Below are positions 42,701 to 53,288 of a stretch of 64,000 bases of DNA, in pieces. Origin of the DNA: Sipunculus nudus (Eukaryota > Annelida > Sipuncula > Golfingiida > Sipunculidae); NCBI GenBank assembly GCA_026874595.1, contig CM049308.1, positions 52,587,624-52,651,623 of the forward strand, given 5' to 3'. Positions within the stretch are counted from its first letter, which is position 1. Every line of letters starts with the position of its first letter. The notes beneath the pieces are model-generated. The model saw only the letters and a list, made by a program, of their open reading frames with translations, did not search any database and was not told the origin of the DNA. A program made the position numbers and the translations under genes.

Positions 42701-44052
42701 ATCATTCATTTGGAATCATTAATGACAATTATTATAAGAATTATTGTAGAGATTATTTTTGTAAAATATTTAACAAACTGGCTTCAGTGGCATCAGTTGA
42801 AAAACGTTTCGCAAGTTTATAACTCATATAGGAAGATACAGCAAACTGGCTAAGTTCAGCTTCCTGTAACTCAGCCAAAAAGCACTGAACCACAACCATT
42901 TGAACAAACTTGAATTATCAACATCTGAGGATAATTAATGTGTGAGATTTAAGAATTTGGCCAAGTGGTTTTTGAGAAGAAGATCTTTGTAGCCACTGAG
43001 CTAAAATGGGCTGTTAACGCATATGACTAAATTCAGCTTCCCATAACTTAGCCAAAAGTCACTGAAAAGAGAACTTTTGACCAAACCTTAGAAAGCACTA
43101 CCCTAGGATCATTTCTGTGCGGTATTAAACATTTTTGCCATATGGTTTCAGAGAAGAAGTTTTTTGTAGCCCTTAGTGTGATACAGGCACTGATGACCCT
43201 GTACAAAAAAGGACGATGCAGGTGGCGCCACCAATACCTCAATTTCAGATATGACCTATGTGACCAACATTGGCATAAAATTTGGTGATGATAGCTCCAG
43301 CCGTTTCTGAGATTTAAATTTTAATATGCTTTTTGCACAGTTAACAAAGTTCAACCTTTTGTAACTTGGCCAAAAATCTCCAAACTGGAACCATTAGAAC
43401 AAACTTGAAAAAGATTGTTCAAGGGATCATTTCTGTGAAATATTGGACAATTTGGCTGGACAGTTTCGGAGAAGAAGATTTTTAAAGCTTTTTTAGCTTT
43501 TCCCCTTATAAAATGTAAGAAAATGCAGTTAGAAAAAAATAAACAAAATCTGATATAGTTTTTTGGATGACTGATTATTTGCAAAAAATTTGGTGATGCT
43601 AGCTCCTGCCATTTTTGAGATAGCTATGGTTAACGTACAGACGACGCACGACGCACAACGGACAAAGCCTCACCATCGCATAAGCTCACAGGTTCGCTAA
43701 TAAAACATGTCATCAAAACAACATTTCTCTGAACATTTTGTATTTCTGTCCAGTTTTCTGTTTATATCTCTGTATCATTATCTCATGATTTTCAGTATTA
43801 GGGTACTTTCTTTTTGACTGATAGCTAACCAGCTGTCATACCCCAATGGAATGGACATCCAGGTTCTTTTTACCAAACTGGCTATAACCTACACATTCAC
43901 TCCAAAAGAATAAAAAGACAGGAATAAACAAAACAATAAAACATATTAAAAATACACTTACATTTCTCCATTTTTTTTACACTTACACTTATATATCGAT
44001 GATCACATGAGTCCACATTATCAAACAAAATTACTAAGTCCAGTTTACTCAT
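27588..44052 (-). CDS. AKAP7-like: AKAP7-like 2H phosphoesterase, 926 aa, 8 coding exons
   Basis: Exons (minus strand): 44052-43989, 39157-37328, 36222-36068, 34015-33879, 33347-33190, 29675-29562, 28905-28765, 27769-27588. All have GT/AG borders, every phase agrees, and the sum is 2781 bases. The C-terminal 290 residues form the AKAP7 NLS/2H domain, with catalytic motifs HLTL (H713, T715) and HLTV (H804, T806) 91 residues apart, as the fold requires. A lysine-rich segment (about 640-672) precedes it. The long N-terminal part from exon 2 is unlike known AKAP7: unrecognised to about 285, then acidic and Ser-rich with a basic RRKRK (about 507-511). The last exon contains DDLVAIAEFVKEIKWNFY, at the place where AKAP7 has its PKA-anchoring helix; whether it binds RII is unknown. 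Vertebrate AKAP7 has reported 2',5'-phosphodiesterase activity. The first exon is the least certain. Confidence 0.8.
28690..28764 (-). repeat. Tandem donor-like repeat at exon 7 splice site
   Basis: Directly downstream of exon 7 the motif AAGTAAGTATGACTTA, followed by TAAGTAAGTAC and CACTATTAG, occurs twice in about 75 bp. This creates several GTAAGT copies next to the true donor. Confidence 0.6.
28765..28905 (-). CDS. AKAP7-like: AKAP7-like gene, exon 7
   Basis: TTGACAG acceptor and TTAA|GTAAGT donor. It encodes SSDLYQDHMDTNFGTQ, then SLQLCAMAR and YYPILHEVALS, the end of the 2H domain. Confidence 0.85.
29562..29675 (-). CDS. AKAP7-like: AKAP7-like gene, exon 6 (second H-x-T motif)
   Basis: AATTTCAG acceptor and GAAAG|GTATG donor. 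It encodes SGFKPHLTVMKLSRA, with H804 and T806 of the second catalytic motif. Confidence 0.85.
29676..33189 (-). other. Intron 5 of the AKAP7-like gene
   Basis: 3.5 kb without coding signs. 31060-31330 contains diverged repeats around GACTTCTGACAGGTCTGA-type segments. The 138-bp tandem array (31945-32810) and its tail occupy the 5' end of the intron. Confidence 0.6.
31945..33040. repeat. ~138-bp tandem array with shared terminal module
   Basis: About six diverged units marked by GACCTTTGACCTCAAAATC and TTGGTAGGTAAGC run to about 32810. Then follow CAGTGACCTAATTTCAGG, CGGACAGACCG and ATCGCTATAGC, a GACTGAAAGTC hairpin and AGCTGAGCTAA. The same closing module ends the different array at 44980-45870. 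Confidence 0.7.
33190..33347 (-). CDS. AKAP7-like: AKAP7-like gene, exon 5
   Basis: GTTTCAG acceptor and GCAG|GTAAAA donor. It encodes LEIRGMGNFGNSVVFANV, the conserved core between the two catalytic motifs. Confidence 0.88.
33879..34015 (-). CDS. AKAP7-like: AKAP7-like gene, exon 4 (first H-x-T motif)
   Basis: ACTTCAG acceptor and GCAAA|GTAAGG donor. It encodes ATLHLTLMVMELKDELD with H713 and T715 of the first catalytic motif. Confidence 0.88.
35240..35345 (-). repeat. tRNA-derived SINE-like repeat, copy 1
   Basis: On the minus strand GGTCTTGGGGTAGAGCAC (A-box-like) is followed by GAGTTTGAATCAC (B-box-like). It shares TAGAGCACA, AAGCC and GGTGAGCACT landmarks with 35825-35955. Both lie in intron 3 of the AKAP7-like gene, in the same orientation as the gene. 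Confidence 0.6.
35825..35955 (-). repeat. tRNA-derived SINE-like repeat, copy 2
   Basis: GGTCTAGAGGTAGAGCAC and GTGTTCAAATCTC on the minus strand are box A- and B-like. Same family as the copy at 35240-35345. It is not a functional tRNA because no cloverleaf is complete. Confidence 0.6.
36068..36222 (-). CDS. AKAP7-like: AKAP7-like gene, exon 3 (Lys-rich, domain start)
   Basis: TTTTTGTAG acceptor and CAAGAG|GTAAGA donor. It encodes a run of KKK motifs (nuclear localisation-like) followed by RPTHFVAIQITNQE, the first strand of the 2H domain. Confidence 0.85.
36223..37327 (-). other. Intron 2 of the AKAP7-like gene
   Basis: No exon, repeat array or RNA gene recognised. Confidence 0.5.
37328..39157 (-). 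CDS. AKAP7-like: AKAP7-like gene, exon 2 (large N-terminal exon)
   Basis: 1830 bases open throughout between a TTTTCAG acceptor and a strong TCTG|GTAAGT donor that joins exon 3 in phase. The frame continues past the first Met upstream to the acceptor. Content: about 260 unrecognised residues with several Cys, then a disordered acidic/Ser/Thr region ending in SSEDEGGLEDG and ISPLFS. Read past the donor, the frame runs into intronic sequence and a stop at 37245. Confidence 0.8.
40524..43700 (-). repeat. Interspersed repeat family, copy C
   Basis: The longest and clearest copy, in intron 1 of the AKAP7-like gene. It starts AACAAGGCCAACAGGCC and ends ACAGGTTCGCTAA. Between 41019 and 41690, GGTGGCGCCACC or one-base variants recur about every 130-150 bp, each in a diverged tandem unit. 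The CGACGCACGACGCAC tract near its right end matches copy A. 39158-40523, to its left, holds no supported feature except a G12 run. Confidence 0.75.
43989..44052 (-). CDS. AKAP7-like: AKAP7-like gene, exon 1 (probable start)
   Basis: ATG at 44052 followed by 21 codons (MSKLDLVILF...) and an A|GTGTAAGT donor. Only this donor choice joins exon 2 in frame. The ATG context (CACAGATGA) could also be a splice acceptor, so an exon further upstream is possible. 44053-44950 has no other feature and may hold the promoter. Confidence 0.5.
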
Positions 44053-44979
44053 CTGTGTTCACAGCACAAGAAAGATCACTTGTACACACGGCTTCCAATC
44101 ACATGACTGACGCGCACACCTGACATTGGAATGTCAGCTACTAGCTCAGTCCGCCCACACTATGTACATACACAGGATCTCGCAGCGAATCATGCTACTA
44201 CTTTACACAGTTCTCCACTGAAGTACGCGCTTGCCCTTCAAGGCAAAGTCTAGAAAGTACTCACAGATAGGCTCACAGCCTTCTCTGAAGGAATACTGAA
44301 GAAATGTCTTTCACAGCAGATGTCTCATGGATTCATCAAGCATTAAGTATCTGAATATACCCCTGCATGACAGTACCACTCTCATTTTGCGTGTATTGTC
44401 CTGGCCTGTCACTGGACACACTCATGGTAGACACATCGCCGGATTACCAGTCTGTTGGTAACTGCCATATCCACTCTGAAGTCTGTTACAGAGATATCTA
44501 CGTGGCTGTCCTGAGACACTGACGTTTTACGCTCAGGAACATGGTCTCTCAGTTGATCAGACACTGGATCTGATACTGACAACAGGGACCAGCCTCTGGA
44601 CAGCAGACAACGTTAGACTACACCTGGCATGCTGACGTAGGCGATTGTCAAGAGTTCCTCTTATCCATGGCTTATAATAGTTATATTCGTCTGCTGACAT
44701 CACACGTCCTGACTATCCCCTGGCCAATCATCTCACATCATAAGAGTTGTGTAATTTGTTCTAGAAAGACACAGGTCGTACTGCTCATAACCGCCATGAC
44801 AGAAGCAGTATAAAGGTATATATGACTAGCGGCAGCAATACTTTGTGTACTAGTCCTGTTTAATAAGGGTGATAGACATATTAAAACTGGGAATATAATG
44901 CCTTTCTAAGGGTAACAGATCATTTTGTGCTTATATTAATCCCAGTTAGCTCTTTGGTGGGCCCCCCATGCAACAAACC

Positions 44980-45875
44980 TGTTGCGTCGCCGTTGGCGGT
45001 TAATTATAACATAATTATGGTTAACAGAGACCTAATTTCAGGTTTCTCATGAGACTTTTATGGATCTCCCTGGATGTCAGGTTAGAAGATTCTAGGTGCA
45101 ATGGTTACAATTTGTGCCCTGTTAACAGACAACCACATCTTTGAAGGTCTAAAGAAACTGCGTAAAAATTTGAAAACATCCAAGTGGTTCCACCAGTCTG
45201 CAGGAACTGATAAAACACTCCATGATGAATGTGCATGCAAAGAATCATGGTGATGAATTCATTAGTTGTTCAGAAACTGGAGTTTTTATATAAAATTTTC
45301 CATTATTCTGGGGGGGGGGGGGTACTTTGGAGCCCTATAGCTCAGAGTTTATGGGTAACAGAGACCTAATTTCTTTGCATGGGCCTACCTGCATGTCAAG
45401 AGAGAAGATTCTAGGTCCAGTTGTTATGATTTGTGCCCTGTTAACAGATATGACAACATCTTAAGAGGTCTCAAAAATAGAGAAAAATATTCTAAAAGTA
45501 GAAAAAATACAGGTGGTGCCACCAGACTGCAGAAACTGATGAAACGTTTAATGATCAATATCCATGCAAAGAATCATTGTGATCAGCGCAATAGTTGTTC
45601 AGATACTTGAGCTTTTGTATAAAATTTTCAATTATTCTGGGGGGTACTTCTGAGGTTATGAGTAACAGAGACCTAATTTCAGGTTTTAAAGGAGATTTTT
45701 CATGGACCTCTCAAGATATGAAGAGCTGCTAGAAGATTCCAGAACCAGCGGTTATGATTTGTGCCTGGTTAACAGACGGACAGATGGACAGCTAGACAGA
45801 CAGATGGACAGACGCCGGACAAAGAGTGATCGCTATAGCTCAGATGACTTTCAGTCAGCTGACCTAACAAACCAG
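44980..45875 (+). repeat. ~300-bp tandem array with shared terminal module
   Basis: Three units with AACAGAGACCTAATTTC, ATTCTAGGTGCAATGGTTA and ATTTGTGCCCTGTTAACAG landmarks, then CGGACAGATGG, ATCGCTATAGC and a GACTTTCAGTC hairpin. The closing module matches 32940-33040. G13 at 45310-45322. The 92-codon frame at 45702 is repeat-derived. Confidence 0.65.
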
Positions 45876-46364
45876 ATACATGACTCGGAGATACTGATGG
45901 GGGCCCCCCTTTTAGATCAGACACAGATCATATTGAGCTTAGAATCTCAGCACCCAAGTGCACACGTGCACAGGTGGTGACTTAAATGTTCACCCAGTTA
46001 TATTTAACATTTCAGTCACACTTGGTGGCTTCATGGTACCTGTCTGTGAAACTGATAAGTATAGCTGCCTTTTCCAGTATAAAAGTAGCAGCAAGCAGCT
46101 TAACACCCTTGGGTGCATTTAATACATGATGCCCATATTAACATATTGGCATTGCCAAATTCCATTATAAAAATATTATTCTCTGAACAGCACTTAGGAT
46201 GATGGAGCCACTATAGAACGCGGGCTTGGCTTCTATTGAGGAAAATATAAATAAAACTGTCTCCTCTCAGTCCCTATTTTAACTCCTACTTTTCCCTGTA
46301 GATGTCCCTACACTCAACTCTTCTAACATAAACAACTACTAAACATCACAAGTCCCCTGTCAAT

Positions 46365-46440
46365 GGGTATCGAACCTACGATCTCTAGACTAGGAGCTCT
46401 AAACGCTACTAAGTGAGCCGTGAAGACGAAATACCAGCAG
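46365..46440 (-). repeat. tRNA-related SINE head
   Basis: On the minus strand GCTCACTTAGTAGCGTTTAG (A-box-like) is followed by CGTAGGTTCGATACCC (B-box). It has no intact acceptor stem, so it is called SINE-like and not a tRNA gene. Confidence 0.5.
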
Positions 46441-48291
46441 GAGCTCCTCTAATATAATAAACTCCAGTTATGAGAAAATGAAATACGGGAATTCTCAGGA
46501 AAATAATATAAGGTAGCCCGGTTTCTATAGTTCTGCCGGGATGATTACACTGACCGTTCTCTCCCCTCTTGATATAAAGTGAGTGTGTGTGAGGGCGGGG
46601 GCACATACCCCCCCCCCCCCCCGGCAGGCTGGTAACGTGACCTAACTCAAGTAACAGTTACAATGGGCTGTCAATAAAGTGACCACGGCGGATCATGATC
46701 AGTGGTCTGAGTCATTAATTTCTAACAATTATATAAAGTTACATCGGTACCTGAGTGAGAGAGTGACGCGCGGCTCAGCAGTTTGTCAACTCAACTCCAG
46801 TTGTAAGCAAGCCTGCCTGAGGGATCGGGGAATCCCACAGTCAGTCCTTTTAGTGCTCCTACTGTCCACCAGGTGAGTATGCAAATGTCGGGAATTCCCT
46901 TGCTGTGGAATGTAGTTTATAGTGCAGCGGTTCCACTGTGCTCTTTCTCCTTTTACTAAAAAAAACTTGACTCACACACACACCCACACACCCTCACACA
47001 CACAAACTGTTATTGTTATAAATGCACACTTGTTGCTTGATGTTATAGACATAATCGCGTTTTGTAAAAACTAAAATTTCACACACACACATGTACACCC
47101 TCTCTCTCTCACACACACACACACTCTCACATATATATATAGGGCCAATTGTTCATATATGGCTTGATCAAAAAGACGAAACAGTTTTAACGTATATCTG
47201 TGTACCATTATTGTTTGAATCCGAGTCCCCTATATCTAAAATCAGTCCAAAACTGGTTCAATATTGTTATTAGACCCCATGCATACAGTATACATTATTT
47301 AAACCTGGTACAGTGATCCTTCTGAGATTATATGTATCTTTTATTTTAATTTATTGAATGGAAATTTAAAATATCAGTTTTCAGGAAGTTAGAATCATGA
47401 AAGAGGATATTGTCATCTAGTTTAATATTAGTTCTTTTAAAAACGGATTACTGTCACTGGAAGCTAAAAAGAGTGTACCTTTTAAATTTTTTTTTTAATG
47501 TTTCGATATCATGTGAAAATGAATGTAAAGTAAAAAAATATGTATACTATCAGAAAGGCCACTGTGTCAGGTTTTAAATAATATATGTAAAATAATAATG
47601 TATACGTTATGGGGTCTAATATGAATTTAAATTAAGCCCTTTTGAAATGAATTTAGATATAGGGGTTTCTATTCAAATAATCATGATACCTTAAGCCAAG
47701 GTGATTGAATGAAGATTCAGCACAATGCCGGATCACCTGCATGGTACATTAAAGGAAACTGCAAGCGGATGTAAACGTGCTGTAAAATTGACTAGCGACA
47801 AGTTGTAAGATTGCAGTTTTTATTAAGATTTGAATGCAGGAATTATATGAATGCAATTAACTTATTGAATTCAAAGGCGTGGTAACCGGGGGGGGGGGGG
47901 GGGGCGGGGAGACGGGGTGATCATAAGTTATAATTAAAGAGTAATTATAATTTTGCTCCCCCTAATACTTGCCAGTAATAAATTTTAGGAAATGCTTATT
48001 TCCATTCCCCTGGGGAGTAGAAGTTACCTCTCCTCAAGTTATATAGAATCGTAGAGTGTTTGTTAGAATGGAAATTCATTTACAGCATGCAGCTCTGTGG
48101 AATAACATTAATGAATAAAAAATAACTGAATGTTATTGGTCTTGCCTGTGAGATGTTTAGCTAAATAAGCTTCCCTTATTACCTCTCCTGGGGGGGGGGG
48201 GGGGGGAGTGGAAATAAGCAATCTTTATTTTCAATCTCGGGAAGTGGAAATAAGGCATGCCTAAATTTTAGTATTAGGCAAAAAAAAGAAT
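46441..48291. other. Low-complexity intergenic DNA
   Basis: Holds C15 (46608-46622), CA/CT repeats (46970-47130), G17 (47888-47904) and G17 (48190-48206). A CACCAG|GTGAGTATG donor at about 46872 follows a GC-richer stretch and could end an untranslated first exon on the plus strand. This is unsupported by any downstream exon. Confidence 0.35.
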
Positions 48292-48607
48292 ATGGTTTGG
48301 TTCTCAGGCACTTTTTCAGAAATCAATGCGGGTGGGCGGTTTTTTTATTTTTATTTTTTTTGGTATGTTTTGATAAAAATGTCAAATGATAAGGAAAGTG
48401 CATGATAATAACAGATTTACTTTGCTAAACAAGTTAAAAAAACTACATAGCAAAGGAAATTTTATCAAAATTGTATGATTTTATCTTCTTGAAAAAATGT
48501 CCGATCGGCTGGAGCTCAAAATTGGTAAGTTTCTATTGAAAATAAAAATAAAAAAGTTGATGCAGGGGTTTAAAATTGACGCGGGCGGTGTCTGAGAAAC
48601 ATACCAT
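48292..48607 (+). mobile_element. MITE copy 2 with exon-like core
   Basis: The inverted ends, 20 bp each, ATGGTTTGGTTCTCAGGCAC and ATGGTATGTTTCTCAGACAC (right end, reverse complement), agree at most positions. The core matches 22855-23110. It carries ATG at 48497 and a GTAAGT donor at 48525, 28 bases apart as in copy 1. Confidence 0.6.
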
Positions 48608-48613
48608 TTATTT

Positions 48614-48616
<3 letters not shown>

Positions 48617-48674
<58 letters not shown>
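48617..48674. repeat. (AT)n microsatellite
   Basis: About 28 AT units. 48675-49751 to the right has no recognised gene; the 90-codon plus frame at 49250 is anonymous. Confidence 0.95.
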
Positions 48675-49751
48675 CAGTTGGTCTCAGTCACCATCACAAT
48701 GTGCAATATCGTCTCGGTTCGCCACCAGGGGTCATCACTTTGCATTCCAGGTCACCCTTTTCACAATGCATCTTTTCATTTATAGTCGTTTACAGGTTGC
48801 GGTTTTCCAAACAGGTTATTCAGCTTCTTTATCTGTTTTAGCACACTTAACAGACTCACTTCGCAATAAATGAGAGGTACTGGCAAATTTTAAACGGACA
48901 CGTTTGAAAGTTCACGTTCTTGCATCAACAAGTTCGCTGTGTACTTAAAATGATATATGCGTGCCTGAAGCTATTCGGACTACGATCGACATATATACAG
49001 AATAGTGTCCAGAACATCCCTGCGCACTGGAAAAAACTTATATACATATACAACAGTGGGAATCCGGTAAATTTTGTGTTTCAGTTAACATTCCTATATT
49101 TCACAATCCCTAAACCAAATAATTTTCTAGTTTTAAATCAAATGAAAATAGAGCTATGCTCGGAGAATTTGACATAGACTAAAAAAGACATTTAAGAAAG
49201 TGACCAACAAATGCAATGATCGTGTTAAAAGTGAATATCGGATATAATAATGATAGGCAAATTAAGGAGGTTGATCCTGTGCTGGCCGGTCCTGATGAAA
49301 AGACTTAAAAAGGCCCACCAAAGACAATATAAAAGTGAAAATCGTACTGTTGCCCCATTGATACGCTTCTCTGCATATTTAAAAATAGATATGTCAAACT
49401 GGGGTTGCACGTATATATTGGTCTTCCTGTACCGGGAGTCATACGGGACAGAGCAATTGTTTTATATCCGCAAGAAAGATGAAGAAATTGAAAAATTCGG
49501 AACGATCTGTATTCCAAGTTGATACAAATAAAGGCCAGGAATTGAAACAAATATCTTTCTATATATGAGGTGGACGTAGAGGGTCCTGCTAAACTCGGGC
49601 TGTCACTTAATGTATAGTGTCAGACTCAAGTGAGATGAACATCGTTTAATTTAATTGTGCAGTTACTTGTGGCAAAATGACCTGTACACTGCTCAAGTTC
49701 TGGAACAAACCTACCCGGTAATTTGGTTCACTGGATAACATCAAGGAGCCT

Positions 49752-50002
49752 GATCACATGGTTTTAAAGGAGGATGTTATGCCTAATATGCATATGCCCC
49801 GACCCATACCAGTTGATGCTAAACTAGTTATTGAAAATGAACTGAAAATGATGATATGGGAGTAATCCGAAAAGTTTATGTTTCCACCGAATGGGTTTCC
49901 TCAGTCACTATATATAGGCATAAGAAAAAGGGTCATTTGAGGAATCTGCGTGGATCCGAAAGATCTGAACAATGCAATGAAATGCTCAACACATATGACT
50001 TA
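49752..50002 (+). pseudogene. Decayed gypsy-type reverse transcriptase fragment
   Basis: Three consecutive frames give the N-terminal reverse transcriptase pattern: HMVLKED...PRPIPVDAKLVIENEL, then MGVIRKVYVSTEWVSSV, then ICVDPKDLNNAMK. At least two frameshifts and a stop separate them. It is unrelated in detail to the three larger elements here. 50003-51026 holds nothing else I can support. Confidence 0.75.
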
Positions 50003-51026
50003 AACCCTATTTCGTTACAATTGTAGTTCGTGTATAAGCTATAAACACGAGTCCCATGGAAATTTGGTATAAGCACAGTTCGAGCTTATCGAATAAATAA
50101 GGCGTGGCCCAGGCAGATGCAAACGAAGTGAATACCACAGTGCTTTGTCAGGTAGTTACTTAGCTGTGATCCCTATTTAAAAAGTCAAACACTGCAGTGC
50201 AGCAATTTTTTTTCGCAGACCTGACGCAATATCTCAGTACTTATAATTGCTTACCTTTTACCTGAATTTACTTGTATTTTACTTGTGTACTCTCTTCTAG
50301 AGAGGCACACATTTTGACAGTTGATTTTAAAGGTAAATCATCCCTGGCAAAAAGTCTTTTATTAAAAATTAACCCGAAAGTGCTTTAAAATTAATATTTG
50401 ATCCAAAAAGTATTTATGAGTTTGAATTTGGTAGAGCGTTCGTTCTTATGGTAAATGTATTATGGAATTAAAAGTCATTTCTTGTATTTTATTTTCATTA
50501 AAACTGTATCAAGAGTGCGCTGTTTTAGGCATCAAGTACCAGTAAGCTATTTTGTAGCCGGCTAATATTAAATAACTTGATCAAATCTTGGGGAGGGGGC
50601 GATATTTTAACACTATTTTTCAGAAAATATCCCGCTCAGACCGCCTTCTATATAACTTTTCAAACATTTCCCAGCGTCCCGCTTCCACTGGTAATCGGGT
50701 AATCGTTTTTACAGGACAAGTGGGTGGAATTAACAGATATACCTTCAAACAATCACGACGGTACGAAGTATGTGTTTCTTTTTCGGAGGAAAATAATTCC
50801 AAGCTTACTTTGAAACCACTATCTTCCAGTTAAAAGGCCTGGTAAGTGAGGTATTTCTTTACATCCGTAACTAATCCATTTTTATGAACAAAGTTTCTGC
50901 CAAAATGGTCTTCCACCGTATTTCCTCTCAGTCATCGATAGCGAATGTATGGTCATCGAGCTGTCTTATCATGTGTTTCACCGTTGCCCCATTCACAATA
51001 AAAAAGTAATAACAAATTATCCTTGT

Positions 51027-51265
51027 TACGGGGTGACATAAAAGCAGACCGAACTGTCTCGCTAGAGAAGCTTACCATGGGTTCGAATCCCGGACGAGCC
51101 CCCAATTTGTTACGAAGACAAATTGCTCAGGGGAAAATATTTGGCCGATCCGGGATTCGAACCCATGTCGGTGGCGCACATGTCCGGCGCTCCAACCGCT
51201 TCGCTAGAAAAGCAAGCATCTCTAGCGAGACAGTTCGGTCAGCTTTTATGTCAACCCGTATCATC
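51027..51265. repeat. Foldback of tRNA-derived SINE
   Basis: The left arm (GACCGAACTGTCTCGCTAGA then GGGTTCGAATCCCGGA) is repeated in reverse complement on the right, with about 40 extra bases there. Both arms carry the tRNA B-box GGTTCGAATCC. The right arm read on the minus strand also has an A-box-like GCGAAGCGGTTGGAGCGC. 51266-51916 has no supported feature. Confidence 0.75.
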
Positions 51266-51916
51266 CTTTTGAAACAAAGTTTATTTACAAAGTGAGTACA
51301 TGTGGTACTACTTGAACTTTATTACCATATACCTTGAGTACATTTACGATTTACGTTTCCTCATTTCACGCAGAATGGACCGAATATTTTGTTTCTGTTT
51401 GAATCCAACAAATGACACTTCGACAAATATATTTTTTGTTAGTGTAATGACAAAGCCTAACCTCGCATCAGCATTTATGCAGAAATATTGAAAATGACCT
51501 TTAACAACTAATACACGCCTTCCATCGACTTCATCAACAATATACCTTTTCTACGGACATTCGCACTACACGTAACGGTCGTCTGCAGGGTTCGGTTCCT
51601 TACAGCCAGCATTGTGGATTTTGTTTGATGAAACCAGATACATGCCACAGACACATACATGACCCCTTATTCTTATGATAAGACAGGATTATTTTACTTT
51701 CATCATTTGGGATAGAGACATAAGTCTCTATTCCTTGATATAACGGACCCGAACTGTTAGTGTCAATCTTCGCCAAGAGATGTCGCTAATGTGGTGGGAA
51801 AGGTCTATTACAGTCAGAATTAGGGTATCTTCGTGCTACTGTCAGTTATAACATATCAAAATATGAGTGTTGAAAATGAAATGGATAAGGTTAAAACTTT
51901 GTTTTCAATTTAACAT

Positions 51917-51988
51917 TAAAAATAATAATAATAATATACAGTATTTATATAGCGCCAAATTCTCCAATGGTCGGACTCACAGCGCTAA

Positions 51989-52030
<42 letters not shown>

Positions 52031-52335
52031 TCACATACAATTTCATGGAAATCTACTCCCTGTGCCTGACCCAAAAAAAATGGATATTAATTACCAAAAG
52101 CTTGACGAAAGAGATACGTTTTTAAATTAGTTTTAAATGATACAAGAGTTGGAGATTTTCTAAGTGTAATGGGAAGTGAATTCCAAACTTTTGGGGCTAT
52201 GAAACGGAAGGAACGTTCACCGATTTTCATATTACACTTTGGTACTTTAAGAAGATTTCCGCCAGCCGAGCGCAGCGTACGCAAAGGCCGATAGGTTATT
52301 ATTTTTTCAGTCAAATATAATGGAAGTGAGTCATC
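51917..52335 (-). mobile_element. 5'-truncated LINE 3' end (CR1/jockey-like)
   Basis: The minus-strand frame to 52087 gives the C-terminal signature ERSFRFIAPKVWNSLPITLR and FKTNLKTYLFRQAF. It is followed by a 3' region with GGCGCTATATAAATAC and a terminal TTATTATTATTATT repeat, plus an internal (CA)n expansion at 51991-52027. Typical of chicken-repeat-like LINEs. Confidence 0.8.
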
Positions 52336-52879
52336 AAAATGAAATTGAAATTCAGACATGAAAATGGCCCATCTACTGGAGTGATACTGTCAACATTTTA
52401 CTCCTATTAATTCATATTAGTTCAATTACAAATATAGGGCTCTCAATGTGGCAAAGGAAGATGAATTCATCAGGAAAAATATCAATATTTATTGTACACG
52501 TAATCGTAAACAATGTTTGAGTGGGTTCTTTTTTATCAGTGAAAATAATAATGGGTAGATTAGCATTAAAAAGAAGAAAAAAGAGGTCTAGGTAAGACAT
52601 TTGCTGCTGTATTACTGTAATATGAATGATCAAAGAGCACTTTGAAGCATATGTGTTTTTTTAATGATATACCCAAAAAGAGCTTACATGAACGTCAAGA
52701 AAAACAAAACAACAAATTATATGTTTAAATATGCCGTATAAAAACTATTACATAATGAGAACATATGAACATCTTTCTAATAAAAAGAAAAAAAGAAATA
52801 CCGGACAATAGATAAAAGCACACTTTATTCGTTACATCCACTTTAGAGGATCAAATGTACATGTATTTCCTTTAGCGTG

Positions 52880-53225
52880 AAATATGAGCTGAGAATAAAT
52901 GATTATATATAAACAACAACAAAAAAGAATGTTTTAACAACAAGGATGAAAGCAAGTCCCTTCAAGGATATACAAAATCTCTAAAAAAGGTATTATTTAT
53001 CAGCAACCTTTAAGATGATCTATCGTTTTTCCTTTAGCGTTGAATATGGTCGTTTACGATAAGGTGAGAATATATGATTATATATGATAAAAAAATTATA
53101 ATGCATTTTCAACAAGGATGACAGCAAGTCTCTCCGATACGATAAGGTGAGAATATATGATTATATATGATAAAAAAAATTAGAATGCATTATCAACAAA
53201 GATGACAGCAAGTCTCTTCGAGGAA
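52880..53225. repeat. ~82-bp tandem repeat, 3 units
   Basis: Units share GAGAATATATGATTATATAT and CAACAAGGATGACAGCAAGT. They lie just 3' of the Mab-21-like gene and may be in its 3' UTR. 52336-52879 is otherwise featureless. Confidence 0.7.
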
Positions 53226-53288
53226 ATTCAAAACCACTAAAACAATATATTTGATATTCAGGTATTGTTGGAATCCGGCACATTATCT

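Noticed and set aside
51080..51200. Candidate tRNA genes (GGTTCGAATCC boxes)
   Set aside because: Inverted repeats with incomplete cloverleafs; better explained as tRNA-derived SINEs.
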